Below are positions 9,349 through 17,577 of a DNA stretch of 44,345 nucleotides, in pieces. The first letter of the stretch is position 1; every line of letters starts with the position of its first letter. The position numbers and the translations under genes are program-made. Source of the stretch: a virus. The stretch is taken from positions 1-44,345 of IMG/VR virus record IMGVR_UViG_3300029258_003236. One strand, 5' to 3'. A model generated the notes under the pieces. It saw nothing but the letters and a program-made list of their open reading frames with translations, made no database searches and was not told the origin of the DNA.

Positions 9349-10599
9349 TTAACCGGTAATCCTCACTCCCAATTCCGCTCGGATAGTATCCCAGCCGAAC
9401 AGAATATCCAACCTGGTGATCTCCTTATAGTTGGAGATGTCATAGGCGGTGGCTACAGTGATGGCCATACCCAACTGCGGATCCGAAGCCTGTGCCCACA
9501 TCACGGACTGCCCGGCGGACTTGGGCTTCTCGAACGGCACCATGGTCATGGCAAAACAGTCCGGATGGAAAGCCAAATTCTGCGGATATCCCGTGGCTTC
9601 CGTGCCCACAATGGATACTGCAGCCCCGTTCTGGGGAAGGGTACCCACCGTCTGGTAGGGGAGATTGTCTTCCCCAGCAGCAGAGGAGTAGATGGTGGGG
9701 GAAATGGGAACAGTAGCTTCCCCAGATCCGTTAGAGGTGACGTCGGCAGTGACCACAAACTGGCGCAATTCGCTCCCTTCCCACACGGAACCGGAGACGG
9801 GATTGACGCCGTAGACTGCGGCTATGGTGATAATGTCCCCCTGCTTGAGGACGGCAGTGGAATTGGCCCAGCCGTCAATAGCCAGGGAGGAGGCCCCCTC
9901 AGCCGTGGCCCCATTCATCACCGGCGTGGAGCCGGAGGTATGGGTGCCGGTGGTATGGGTCTGGATGTTCTGATCCATGAAGAAGTCCATCAGAGCAAAG
10001 CGCCCAATGAACCCCTTTCGGATCAGGGTATCAACCATATTCTGCTGGAAGACGCCCTTCAATTCACCGTCGGCCATAGACCAGTGAGCCTTGGGGGAAA
10101 GGACGCAGATCCGGTTTTCACGGGGAACGGCCTCATTGTCCATGCGGGTAGCAGCATCGGCCAGTACCCCAAAAGTTGCGGGGGTGGTCCCAGCAGTACC
10201 CACCAGATTGTAGATGTTCTTATATTCCTCACACCCAAGCTCATCGACCTTATTGGCAAGGGCGATGGTGGCAGGGACGATATATTTTCGGGAGAACCCC
10301 TCAATTTCCAGGGTGAGATCCTTCTCCAGAAAGTCCCAGGCTACGTGTTTGTGTTCATCAACCGTCACGGTCGTGTTTCGCTCATCGATATCGACCAGAT
10401 CAATGGTAGCCCCATCCTTGGTCCGGAATTTGTTGGGGAGCTGGACGCGGACAGAATCTCCACGTTTGTACCCACCAACGGCGGCATTGAACTGGTTGTT
10501 ATATCCCTTATACACGTGACGGCCAAAGGTCAACTGGTTCTGTAAATCGAACAGTGCCCTTTCAGCGATCATTGAATGAGTAAGGAAAGAATCAGACAT
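9349..10599 (-). CDS. Major coat protein, P22 gp5 family
   Basis: 416 aa. The N-terminal half follows the P22 gp5-type HK97-fold coat pattern: SFLTHSMIAERALFDLQNQL, RHVYKGYNN, YKRGDSVRVQLPNKF, DEHKHVAWDFLEKDLTLEI, and IVPATIALANKVDE. The C-terminal half has IYSSAAGEDNLPYQTVG and NLAFHPDCFAMTM followed by YKEITRLDILFGW, both typical of this family. Residues about 225-345 probably form the inserted domain. AGGAG lies upstream of the ATG. The scaffold gene ends 10 nt earlier, giving the canonical portal-scaffold-coat order. Confidence 0.93.
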   Translation of the reverse strand: MSDSFLTHSMIAERALFDLQNQLTFGRHVYKGYNNQFNAAVGGYKRGDSVRVQLPNKFRTKDGATIDLVDIDERNTTVTVDEHKHVAWDFLEKDLTLEIEGFSRKYIVPATIALANKVDELGCEEYKNIYNLVGTAGTTPATFGVLADAATRMDNEAVPRENRICVLSPKAHWSMADGELKGVFQQNMVDTLIRKGFIGRFALMDFFMDQNIQTHTTGTHTSGSTPVMNGATAEGASSLAIDGWANSTAVLKQGDIITIAAVYGVNPVSGSVWEGSELRQFVVTADVTSNGSGEATVPISPTIYSSAAGEDNLPYQTVGTLPQNGAAVSIVGTEATGYPQNLAFHPDCFAMTMVPFEKPKSAGQSVMWAQASDPQLGMAITVATAYDISNYKEITRLDILFGWDTIRAELGVRITG

Positions 10600-10608
10600 G
10601 ATGATCTC

Positions 10609-11388
10609 CTATTTGCCGGGAGGTTGGACCCCCAGGCTCTGCAGACGCTCCCTCTCCCACTTGGCGTGTAGCTCAGCCCTGGACATCTTGGACTCAGGCT
10701 TGGGGGGCGGGTTTCCCCCTCCCCCCACTTTAGCCGGAGGATTCGGAGCGTTGGTTGTCTTTGGGGATTTAGAGGTGATCTTAACCTCTATCTTCCCTAT
10801 TTCCTTGGCTTGGGCCAGAGGAGGAAGGGATGCAATTCGTGAGGCTTCGGACGAGTGTTGACCCAAATAGTACAATATATCCCCCATGTTGTCCCCTACA
10901 GCCGCATCATACATCTCCTGGCTGATCGGAACATTGGGGGAAAGGGCCACGTCATCAAAGTCCTCGTATTTCTCGCGAGATTTGGATAGCGTCTCCTGGA
11001 GTTGGCGTTTGGTCTTCTCCTTCCGTTCCTTCTCCCGTTCGGCTTCCCATTCGCCCCGGACCTCTTCCCGGATCTGTTTGGCTAGAGCAGATATGTACTC
11101 TTCATCCGAGTCAAAATCCACTCGCTTCAATCCGGGCTTCGGTTCTTCGTTCGGCGGGGTCGATCTGGCAGACGATTCGGCTACCCCCCTCCAGTAGGCC
11201 GCTTCCCTCTCGGCATCTCTCCTCTTCCTGGTTAGCTCGTTAATGCGACGGGATACCCCGTCCCCCTTGGGTGGTGTTTCCCCAGTGGGTGTTTCCCCAG
11301 TGGGTGTTTCCCCCGTAGGTGTCCCTGGAGGTGTCTCCTCCCCCGTTCCGACTGTCGCGGTCTCTTCGACCGTATTTTCTGGCTCCAC
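10609..11388 (-). CDS. Capsid scaffolding protein
   Basis: 259 aa from a GTG start with AAAGGAG upstream. The acidic, Pro/Thr-rich N-terminus carries a pentapeptide repeat (TGETP, about residues 25-39). A long charged, probably coiled-coil middle follows (INELTRKRRDAEREAAYWRG, then QIREEVRGEWEAEREKERKE), with a basic C-terminal tail (KWERERLQSLGV). Composition, length and position directly before the coat gene match P22 gp8-type scaffolds, which direct procapsid assembly and leave before DNA packaging. Confidence 0.85.
   Translation of the reverse strand: MEPENTVEETATVGTGEETPPGTPTGETPTGETPTGETPPKGDGVSRRINELTRKRRDAEREAAYWRGVAESSARSTPPNEEPKPGLKRVDFDSDEEYISALAKQIREEVRGEWEAEREKERKEKTKRQLQETLSKSREKYEDFDDVALSPNVPISQEMYDAAVGDNMGDILYYLGQHSSEASRIASLPPLAQAKEIGKIEVKITSKSPKTTNAPNPPAKVGGGGNPPPKPESKMSRAELHAKWERERLQSLGVQPPGK
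11273..11317 (-). repeat. 15-bp tandem repeat in the scaffold gene
   Basis: Three near-perfect 15-bp units (GGTGTTTCCCCAGTG on the plus strand) encode the TGETP repeats of the scaffold N-terminus, and a degenerate fourth unit follows. Slippage here would change the length of the acidic tail in frame. Confidence 0.9.
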
Positions 11389-11418
11389 GGCTTCTCCTTT
11401 CAGCGGCGCAAGGCCGGA

Positions 11419-11604
11419 TTAAATCGCCCGAGACTTCTCGGTACTTTGTTTGCGGTTAACTCCTGTAATTTCCACTTTTCCTTTACGGACTGTGAAGTGG
11501 ACCCGGTTCCCTTGCTGGTCGATCACAGTCCGGGACTTCATAGGTCTCCCGTCAAGGGCAGCCCGGTTTCTAAGCGACTCAATATCTCCATTCCTCAAGG
11601 TCAT
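11419..11604 (-). CDS. Small hypothetical protein between portal and scaffold
   Basis: 61 aa, basic. The start ATG overlaps the portal stop (ATGA) and a GGAGG lies 6 nt upstream, so it is translated by coupling. The sequence includes NRVHFTVRKGKVEITGVNRK, a short predicted beta hairpin. I do not recognise the family. Retention between portal and scaffold suggests a small structural or assembly factor. Confidence 0.65.
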   Translation of the reverse strand: MTLRNGDIESLRNRAALDGRPMKSRTVIDQQGNRVHFTVRKGKVEITGVNRKQSTEKSRAI

Positions 11605-13571
11605 TCCGTACCTCCCTGCTGTCCAAATCCGAGGGCCTGCAGGGCACCAGAGGCTCCAGCTTCGGCCACCCCCTGTTCATGCCCATCCAGTTCCCTTCTT
11701 TGTTCAACAATATCCAGTTTCTTCTTCAAGTTGCCGAGTTCAATGGAATTGGCCTTTAGCCTCTTGATTATCTCGTCGATGGAGGGGGGCTGGGGCTGGG
11801 GAGGACCCTCATCATCGATCCCGGGGGGAAGCAACTTCCGGAGCCGGTTGGCTATCTTCTGCGCCCCGGGCCAGTCCTGGTTCTCGGCTATCAAGTCCAT
11901 GACCAGGGAGGCCGTATCGGGTGCGGTCCGCACGAAGTCCAGCATGGACTCTGCAGCCTCTACCCGCTGGGTAGTGAAGGACGGGCCAGTGGTGACCACT
12001 ATCTTATATCTCCCCATGGACAGGTCGTTTACCAACACGTTCTCCCCGCTCTCGTCATCGAACACCTCCTGGTTGACGGAGACCATCTTCTCCCTTTCCA
12101 TCTCGTCCATGATCAGGACCTGCCTCTCCGTGTCATATATCTTGGGGATGAGATCCACTAGGATGTCCCCACAAAATTTCACACCCCGGCGAAGGTTGTC
12201 GTGGTAGATGAAGTTGGCCACATCCCCCTCTCGCTGTCTGGCCAAGATGGCCCGGCCCGATACCTCATTGGACTGTGCCCCCAAACTGGCATCGAATAGG
12301 GAGGTGGTAGCCTTGATCTCGTCGTTAGCCAAGTTGGATTCCGTCATCTCCCCTATGGCGGTCTGGGTTACCACGTTCCTCTCTGGTGCTCCCACCCCAG
12401 ATACTGCCTTGTAGAGAAGGTAGGGAAGGTTGGTTCGGCCCACAGAGGACCACTCCTCCTCGTGTCCCTCAATCTGTCTCTCCTCCATGATGTAGGGAGC
12501 CTTGGGGGCCAGGGCAACCGTCTCTGTGGCGGCGGTCCGGAAATAGTTATACATCCTCTGGGGATCCTTGGCGAACCGGATCAGTCCCCGGATGAACACC
12601 TCATCGTCAACTACTATCTCCTTACCAAGCACCCGGACGATCGGGATGTAGCGACCCGGCCAGTCCGTCCTGGATATTACCTTGTCTCCCCCGATTAGAT
12701 ACTGAACCACTTTGTGGGTCTTCACATCTCGGGTCCGGGTAACGGTGGGGACCTCCTTGGCGTCTGGATCCCCGGCGGCAATCTCCTGCAGCTCATCTAC
12801 TATCTTATCCCACTGGTCGAGATCCACGGTGCGACCATCGGACAGGAGGCCGAGGCGTTTAGTTACTGGCTCCTTGGTCCAGTATTCGGCCACCTGGACC
12901 ATGTCCTCCTCGATCCACAATTGGCTGCCGTTCGACATTTCCGCAGAGAAGGGAGACGCCTCCACCCCATATCGGGCCTTCATCTCCTTCCGGGAGATCT
13001 TCTCCACTATGAAGACGAATCGGGCGTCCCTCCCGTCCGGTTCCTGGGTCTGATTGTCGAAATAGACGGATAGGGGGTTCCGGATTCTGCGGATGTATAT
13101 CTCCTGCTCAAAAGTGGAATCCCCCGCATACTCAGAGTCGATGCGGAAATATCCGAATCCGTTATTAACCGACCCCTCCAGGGCAGTCTGATACGCAATA
13201 TCGGAGTCGGAAACCACCTCAATATTGCGGATCATCCCCTGAATGGTCTGGGCCACCTGCTCAGTGGATCCCCCACCGGACGGCCTCACCTTGATGGAGG
13301 TCTTGTTGAGGCGGGCATCGTTTATCACCTGGTCAACAAAGGAGGGCAGCTTGTTGACCGTAAGGCAGGGTCTCTCCGTCAGCTCCCTATTCCGGACTAT
13401 GCTCCCAGGCCAATGGTCCTTACCTGCTAGCATCCTCAGGTCTTCCCGGGCTTCGTCCCTGTTGGCAGCTTCGAAGGAATCTACCGTCTGGAAGCGGGAA
13501 TGGGCCTCATCTATGATCGCGTCATCCCCCTTGAGGTCCGGATTGCGGGTGTCTACTATCGTCTTATCCAT
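11601..13571 (-). CDS. Portal protein, P22 gp1 family
   Basis: 656 aa from the ATG at 13571, which overlaps the preceding gene's stop by 8 nt. Family features include DSFEAANRDEAREDLRMLAG near the N-terminus, LTERPCLTVNKLPSFVDQVIND, NNGFGYFRIDSEY, DPQRMYNYFRTAATE, KAPYIM, SNEVSGRAILARQREGDVA and RYKIVVTTGPSFTTQR. It would form the dodecameric channel for DNA packaging and ejection. The C-terminus (about residues 590-656) is helical and Gln-rich, possibly the barrel. It is followed by the small gene and the scaffold, as expected. Confidence 0.95.
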   Translation of the reverse strand: MDKTIVDTRNPDLKGDDAIIDEAHSRFQTVDSFEAANRDEAREDLRMLAGKDHWPGSIVRNRELTERPCLTVNKLPSFVDQVINDARLNKTSIKVRPSGGGSTEQVAQTIQGMIRNIEVVSDSDIAYQTALEGSVNNGFGYFRIDSEYAGDSTFEQEIYIRRIRNPLSVYFDNQTQEPDGRDARFVFIVEKISRKEMKARYGVEASPFSAEMSNGSQLWIEEDMVQVAEYWTKEPVTKRLGLLSDGRTVDLDQWDKIVDELQEIAAGDPDAKEVPTVTRTRDVKTHKVVQYLIGGDKVISRTDWPGRYIPIVRVLGKEIVVDDEVFIRGLIRFAKDPQRMYNYFRTAATETVALAPKAPYIMEERQIEGHEEEWSSVGRTNLPYLLYKAVSGVGAPERNVVTQTAIGEMTESNLANDEIKATTSLFDASLGAQSNEVSGRAILARQREGDVANFIYHDNLRRGVKFCGDILVDLIPKIYDTERQVLIMDEMEREKMVSVNQEVFDDESGENVLVNDLSMGRYKIVVTTGPSFTTQRVEAAESMLDFVRTAPDTASLVMDLIAENQDWPGAQKIANRLRKLLPPGIDDEGPPQPQPPSIDEIIKRLKANSIELGNLKKKLDIVEQRRELDGHEQGVAEAGASGALQALGFGQQGGTE

Positions 13572-13737
13572 CCTTAACCCCACGTGATAAATAGCCGACC
13601 AGCCCTCCCCCAATGGCGCTTACTACCTCTTTGGCCCCGGCCTCCATGAACACCATCGCCCCATAGGCAATAGCGGCCAGGACCACAATGGTCAGCTCTT
13701 CGGACAGGTCTGTGGTCCACCACGGTTTCTTGTCCAT
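13564..13737 (-). CDS. Small membrane protein, holin candidate
   Basis: 57 aa. A polar N-terminus (MDKKPWWTTDLSEE) is followed by two short hydrophobic stretches (LTIVVLAAIAYGAMVFM; VVSAIGGGLVGYL) and a positively charged end (SRGVKDG). It begins at the TAATG junction with the preceding gene and overlaps the portal start. Length, two hydrophobic segments, charge distribution and closeness to the endopeptidase fit a small holin. No family match is claimed. Confidence 0.65.
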   Translation of the reverse strand: MDKKPWWTTDLSEELTIVVLAAIAYGAMVFMEAGAKEVVSAIGGGLVGYLSRGVKDG

Positions 13738-14006
13738 TACTCCTCCTCACTCGGAAACAGTACCCCGCAAATGGCGTCCACCATCTGGGAGATGAACGGC
13801 TCCAGTTTGATCCAGGTTTCCTGTTGACCTCCAGTGGACAACGAGATGATGGCCATCACGACGGATTTAACCCCCGACATAACCATCTCTTTCTTCTGTT
13901 CACCGGATTCGGGGACATCATCAAATAGTTTCTCGGCTATGACGATGAGATTTGTGACCAGGGGTAAAATTCTTGCAACCAGCAGAAAATAACTTAGTGC
14001 TCCCAT
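13737..14006 (-). CDS. Small membrane-associated lysis-region protein
   Basis: 89 aa. The N-terminal hydrophobic segment (YFLLVARILPLVTNLIVIAE) is followed by an acidic linker, a second moderately hydrophobic helix (SGVKSVVMAIISL) and a third (FISQMVDAICGVLF). GGAGG lies upstream, and its stop overlaps the next start (TAATG). Similar Leu/Ile-rich short proteins with the pattern LP...IEK..P..G..K are common near phage lysis genes. It could be a holin, an antiholin, or something unrelated to lysis. Confidence 0.6.
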   Translation of the reverse strand: MGALSYFLLVARILPLVTNLIVIAEKLFDDVPESGEQKKEMVMSGVKSVVMAIISLSTGGQQETWIKLEPFISQMVDAICGVLFPSEEE

Positions 14007-14015
14007 TTTGTCCTC

Positions 14016-14375
14016 CTATTCGCCGTTGTGTTTCTCCATTTTTCTCAAAAGGTCCTTTATATCCCTCATGTCCTTGGACATCCCCTTTTGGGACTCCCGG
14101 ATCTCTCGGACGTCCCGTTTTATATATTTTAGGTTCTCCTCCGTCTTCAACACGCGCTCCTTTACCGCAGAATGATCAGACTTGGAAGCAAACCGAAGGA
14201 AATCCGACTCCTGGCCGGACCAGACCTTTATTCCGGTAACCATTAAGGGAATCCCGATGGCGGTAATGCCTCCCCAGAGGAAAAGTTTAGATTTGAGAAG
14301 ATCCTTTTTGGAAACCTTCTCATTCAAACAAAGAAGCATACTCTCGTGACATTTGGGGTGGTCGCAGTCAGTCAT
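14016..14375 (-). CDS. Membrane-anchored coiled-coil protein of the lysis region
   Basis: 119 aa from the ATG at 14375, just after the endopeptidase stop. The N-terminus has a possible metal-binding CDHPKCHE motif. One transmembrane segment follows (about residues 35-55, FLWGGITAIGIPLMVTGIKV), then an amphipathic charged helix to the C-terminus with heptad-like spacing (ENLKYIKRDVREIRESQKG). The layout suggests a membrane-tethered coiled coil, possibly spanin-like or a holin accessory. I do not recognise the family with certainty. Confidence 0.65.
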   Translation of the reverse strand: MTDCDHPKCHESMLLCLNEKVSKKDLLKSKLFLWGGITAIGIPLMVTGIKVWSGQESDFLRFASKSDHSAVKERVLKTEENLKYIKRDVREIRESQKGMSKDMRDIKDLLRKMEKHNGE

Positions 14376-14379
14376 GGCC

Positions 14380-14688
14380 TCATCCGTTATACTGCATGTG
14401 AATATGGACTTTTTCCTTTTCGTACCCAACAAAATACAGACTCCCAAGGGTCTTCCAGATCCGGTCGGCCCAGACACGTGGATCCCCGGGGAAATCCCGG
14501 GTCCGGATGTCAAAGGCCAGACCCAGATAGTGTTTGGAAGTATGTTTGTGGATCCCGTCGCATCCGGAGGTGATCGTCACCTCATAGTCCAAGGGGGCCA
14601 CCAACTGCGCCACCCAGACCATACGGGTAACTTCCGGCAGAAGAAAACTGGACTCGTGAATCATTACTCCCGGTTTAATCCGAATCAT
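14380..14688 (-). CDS. M15-type peptidoglycan endopeptidase (endolysin)
   Basis: 102 aa. The sequence SKHYLGLAFDI (H53, D60) followed by VHIHMQY (H95, H97) is the zinc-site pattern of M15-like D-Ala-D-Ala or L-Ala-D-Glu peptidases found in phage endolysins. The length is typical of single-domain M15 enzymes. No signal peptide is visible, so it would need a holin, and candidate membrane genes lie directly downstream. The start overlaps the previous stop (ATGA) with GAGG upstream. The predicted role is cutting the peptide stem of the cell wall at lysis. Confidence 0.8.
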   Translation of the reverse strand: MIRIKPGVMIHESSFLLPEVTRMVWVAQLVAPLDYEVTITSGCDGIHKHTSKHYLGLAFDIRTRDFPGDPRVWADRIWKTLGSLYFVGYEKEKVHIHMQYNG

Positions 14689-14975
14689 ACCATCCTCGGC
14701 AAAGATAAAATGTTAGTTCTCCAGGATTCCGGCTCCCATACACTACCGGCCCCCATATATTGGGCCTCTTCCAAATCCGCCGTCACCACGTTATTGAGAA
14801 GTTCAACCGTGGTTAAACCACTTCCAGCGGAGTAAGAAGCGGAATAGACAGTGGAATAAACCGATCCCCCGGGTACCAGAGTCAACTTTACCTTCTGGCC
14901 AGACTCAAAGACGTCAGTCTGATCCCCGGAGATCGTGAAGGTGGTGGAATCGACATATGTTGCGGTCAGTCCCAT
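14685..14975 (-). CDS. Small beta-rich structural protein
   Basis: 96 aa from the ATG that overlaps the preceding stop (TAATG). It is beta-rich (LTATYVDSTTFTISGDQ, KVKLTLVPGGSVYSTV, LTTVELLNNVVT), has no signal peptide, and is Gly/Ser/Thr-rich. The pattern resembles small head-decoration or fibre-base proteins of other phages, but I recognise no named family. It lies between a signal-peptide FN3 protein and the endopeptidase. Confidence 0.6.
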   Translation of the reverse strand: MGLTATYVDSTTFTISGDQTDVFESGQKVKLTLVPGGSVYSTVYSASYSAGSGLTTVELLNNVVTADLEEAQYMGAGSVWEPESWRTNILSLPRMV

Positions 14976-15298
14976 TATTCCACGCCTACCCCCGTCGGAT
15001 GGTTTGGAGGTTGCCACGGGGCGCAGTACCAGGCTCCAGCTTCATACCTAATGGCCTCGGCGGAACTGTTATAGGCACTAACGCGGAATAGGACTAATCC
15101 AGAGTCGGGGACCCCCGTGTAGGTATATTCGGTTACATCCCCAACGTCTACCCCGGAATCCCAGGTCTGTCCCCCATCCGTGCTGGTATAGATCCGATAC
15201 CCTGTTGCATTGTCCGAAGGATCCCAGGAGAGGGAAACATCTGCAGCCCAGACCGGAGAGGTAATAAGAGCAAATAAAATAGCCAGTATCAGTCTCAT
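14975..15298 (-). CDS. Signal-peptide fibronectin type III protein
   Basis: 107 aa from the ATG at 15298 (GGAGG upstream). The Sec signal peptide is MRLILAILFALITSPVWA with cleavage before ADVSLS. The mature part is a single fibronectin type III domain: VSLSWDPSDNATGYRIYTS, a central strand, then TYTGVPDSGLVLFRVSAYN. FN3 domains are common carbohydrate- or surface-adhesion add-ons of phage virions. Here the domain is predicted to be exported. It follows another signal-peptide gene, and its stop overlaps the next start. Confidence 0.78.
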   Translation of the reverse strand: MRLILAILFALITSPVWAADVSLSWDPSDNATGYRIYTSTDGGQTWDSGVDVGDVTEYTYTGVPDSGLVLFRVSAYNSSAEAIRYEAGAWYCAPWQPPNHPTGVGVE

Positions 15299-15312
15299 TT
15301 GGGTTCCTCCCC

Positions 15313-17010
15313 TTAAAACGTACAGGGTATCAATTTCCACTTATACCCAAGATCTGGATCTGTATCCACAGTTGACCAATCTACATCAATCATGGCCTTG
15401 GCAATGGTGCTGTTTAGCTTTGCACCGCTTGTTTGTTTCTGTGCTTCCATCGCCCTTGTAGACGTTTCCAAGTAGTCGCCATTTTCAATATTTCCGTTGG
15501 TATCGGTGACTCGAATCTTGAACAAGCCAACCTGAGCAATTAGATAAACTGGGTCTGTATCCTTTCCGAAACTCATCCCCTTTGCATCATCGGACATTTT
15601 GCCTAACATCACCCCATAGACGCTTTTATCCGATGCCGTGGTTGTTGTGTCCACATAGACGAAATATTCTTTGTTGGGTTTCAATTTGGAAACGGTTTTT
15701 TCGAGATAAAAACCATCATCCTTTTTTATATATCCCGGTTTGATAGTATAAAATTGCCGTGTTTTCGGATGAAAATAAACCCCGTCCTTTAGCCGTTTTT
15801 TGTGGACGGTCTTAGTTCCATATGTATAGGTAATGGCCTCTTTCTCCTCGCTTGTTTCGGAGTCGAATGAATAGGTGGATTCCTGAGAAAGGATATTGTC
15901 CTTGTCCTCAACTTCCACATTCACGATTTCAACCGCATCCGCTTTGTCAATAATGTTTACAGCATCAAGCGGCTTTACTTTGGTATATTTCTGTTTCGAC
16001 ACTGAGCACGGAATTATCTCTCCGGTTGAAACGACGACTGCACCAACAGGTAGCTCCGATTGACCTTCCTGTAGCTGAGTGTAATGGCTGCCGACAAATG
16101 CGTTATACGACGTTGTGTTACCGGCTATGGAAACATTACCTTCAACCGTGTCTGCCGATTCAAAATCCACAATGACACCATCCCCTGACCTGTTGACGGC
16201 AAGTGGATTGCCGGGTGCTGTCGTCCCGATGCCGACGTTGCCGGAGGTATTGTTTACAGCGATTGTTGTTCCGATAGTGCTGTGGTATAATTTTGCAATA
16301 CCTCCATCTGCATACCACCCCCATTTGTCATTTATGTCAGTAGGATAATTTGCTCGGTCTGTGAATGTAACTGAGGCTGCTACCCCAGTTGAGTAAACAG
16401 TTCCAGCAACATCCAACATCGCCACCGGACTCGCCGTCCCGATGCCGACTCGATTATTATCCCCCTCATACACAAACCCACCGCTATCAATGTTGAAGTC
16501 ATCCCCCGAGTCTGAGCCAAGGGTCACGGCAATCGCACCACCGGAATCAGAGGATATGCTGTCGAGGGCTATGTTGCCGACGTTGGTGATGTTAGCGTCA
16601 CCAGCATCGAACCCATCCGCTGTCATGGACCCCGTGGATGTCAGATCCGTTCCATCCGTGGAGAGGGGGGAATCCTCAAACCCACCGGCTCCGGAGGCCA
16701 TGCTGGGAATATTACCATCCGTGACGTCGGTCAAGTCCACGGTCCCGAAGCTCCCGTCCCCCGTGGTGCTCAGCGTCTCATTACCGAACGAAATGGCCCC
16801 GCTGGTGTCGGTGATCGACCCGCTATTGATCGTCAAATTCCCAGCCGATACGGCCCCACTGGCATCCAGACTGGTCCCCGTGGCCACTCCGATATCCGGA
16901 GTAGTGAAGGTCCCCCCAACCACCTCCACCCCGTTGACGGTGAGGGTCGCCCCAGCCGCAACGGGAAGCAAAGTAATCAGTAAACCGAAGAGTATGGCTA
17001 ATCGTTTCAT
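15313..17010 (-). CDS. Signal-peptide fibre protein with AT-rich C-terminal domain
   Basis: 565 aa from the ATG at 17010, preferred over 17022 because GGAGG lies 5 nt upstream. The Sec signal peptide MKRLAILFGLLITLLPVAAGA precedes TLTVNG. Residues about 25-200 are fibre repeats (NLTINSGSI, ITNVGNIAL, GIGTASPVAMLDVAGTVYSTG). The last 280 residues are a distinct domain (FVGSHYTQLQEGQSELPVGA ... GLFKIRVTDTNGNIENGDYLETS) that resembles the C-terminal chaperone-like domains of tail fibres; this match is tentative. DNA of that domain (about 15313-16430) is visibly AT-richer than its neighbours, a sign of module transfer. Confidence 0.75.
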   Translation of the reverse strand: MKRLAILFGLLITLLPVAAGATLTVNGVEVVGGTFTTPDIGVATGTSLDASGAVSAGNLTINSGSITDTSGAISFGNETLSTTGDGSFGTVDLTDVTDGNIPSMASGAGGFEDSPLSTDGTDLTSTGSMTADGFDAGDANITNVGNIALDSISSDSGGAIAVTLGSDSGDDFNIDSGGFVYEGDNNRVGIGTASPVAMLDVAGTVYSTGVAASVTFTDRANYPTDINDKWGWYADGGIAKLYHSTIGTTIAVNNTSGNVGIGTTAPGNPLAVNRSGDGVIVDFESADTVEGNVSIAGNTTSYNAFVGSHYTQLQEGQSELPVGAVVVSTGEIIPCSVSKQKYTKVKPLDAVNIIDKADAVEIVNVEVEDKDNILSQESTYSFDSETSEEKEAITYTYGTKTVHKKRLKDGVYFHPKTRQFYTIKPGYIKKDDGFYLEKTVSKLKPNKEYFVYVDTTTTASDKSVYGVMLGKMSDDAKGMSFGKDTDPVYLIAQVGLFKIRVTDTNGNIENGDYLETSTRAMEAQKQTSGAKLNSTIAKAMIDVDWSTVDTDPDLGYKWKLIPCTF

Positions 17011-17021
17011 CTTGGCCTCCA

Positions 17022-17453
17022 TTATCTAAGTTTGTAGGTTACGGCGAGGCCATAGGTGCGACCGGACCCGTTGGTCCAGGCAAAGTCCAGGGCCGAACCG
17101 GCGGGGAAGATGGCCTCCCCCGGGTTATATTGGACCAAGACGTCTGTGGCCGTGGTCATGTCCTGAGTGAGCCAGACCGTGTCATATTCCGCCCCCCGGA
17201 CTGAATCGTGGGTGACAGTCAGATCATTTGCTCCCCCAGCAGCAGATAGGTGAAGTTCAATAGACACCAGCTCCATGACCTTCACCCCCTGAGTGGGAAT
17301 GGTAAGGGAGGCGGAGATGTCGGATGAGCCGGTCACATAGAAGTGGCGGATGGCCTGGACTGTGGGAATACCACTGGATATCTGAACATCGGCGGCCTGT
17401 GCTCCAGCCACGGTCATAAGGACGAACAGCAGTGCAATAAGCAGACGTTTCAT
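17022..17453 (-). CDS. Signal-peptide structural-like protein
   Basis: 143 aa. The Sec signal peptide MKRLLIALLFVLMTVAGAQA precedes ADVQIS. The mature 123 residues are beta-rich (IRHFYVTGSSDISASLTIP, VKVMELVSIELHLSAAGG, LVQYNPGEAIFPAGSALDFAW) and end in YGLAVTYKLR, like a small single-domain surface protein. The start overlaps the previous gene's stop (ATGA). Phages often have such a protein near the terminase without a known role. The signal peptide is the distinctive feature. Confidence 0.72.
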   Translation of the reverse strand: MKRLLIALLFVLMTVAGAQAADVQISSGIPTVQAIRHFYVTGSSDISASLTIPTQGVKVMELVSIELHLSAAGGANDLTVTHDSVRGAEYDTVWLTQDMTTATDVLVQYNPGEAIFPAGSALDFAWTNGSGRTYGLAVTYKLR

Positions 17454-17575
17454 TTTTTCCCTCCGTGTTTCTTGGCTCTGTAGGCCGCATAGGCCCGCTC
17501 AGCAGATGCCTTGGATTTATATTTAGCCTTCCCGTTTCCTATCTTCCAGTATTTGCCTACTTTTCGAACTGGCAT
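17450..17575 (-). CDS. 41-aa basic small phage protein
   Basis: Translation gives MPVRKVGKYWKIGNGK, then AKYKSKASAERAYAAYR and a lysine-rich end. This matches the well-known pattern of small phage proteins that begin MPV+KV, carry a W/Y-GK motif, and continue K.KA.AE+...A. Their function is unknown. The ATG lies 3 nt after the terL stop and the stop overlaps the next start (ATGA). It lies between terL and the first signal-peptide protein. Confidence 0.75.
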   Translation of the reverse strand: MPVRKVGKYWKIGNGKAKYKSKASAERAYAAYRAKKHGGKK

Positions 17576-17577
17576 CG

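Noticed and set aside
8914-10545. A 543-codon open frame on the plus strand opposite the coat gene (and similar long frames at 7258-8628 and 4350-5435)
   Set aside because: They lie antisense to confidently identified coat, fibre and gp10-like genes, lack family patterns and ribosome sites, and arise from high-GC codon bias.
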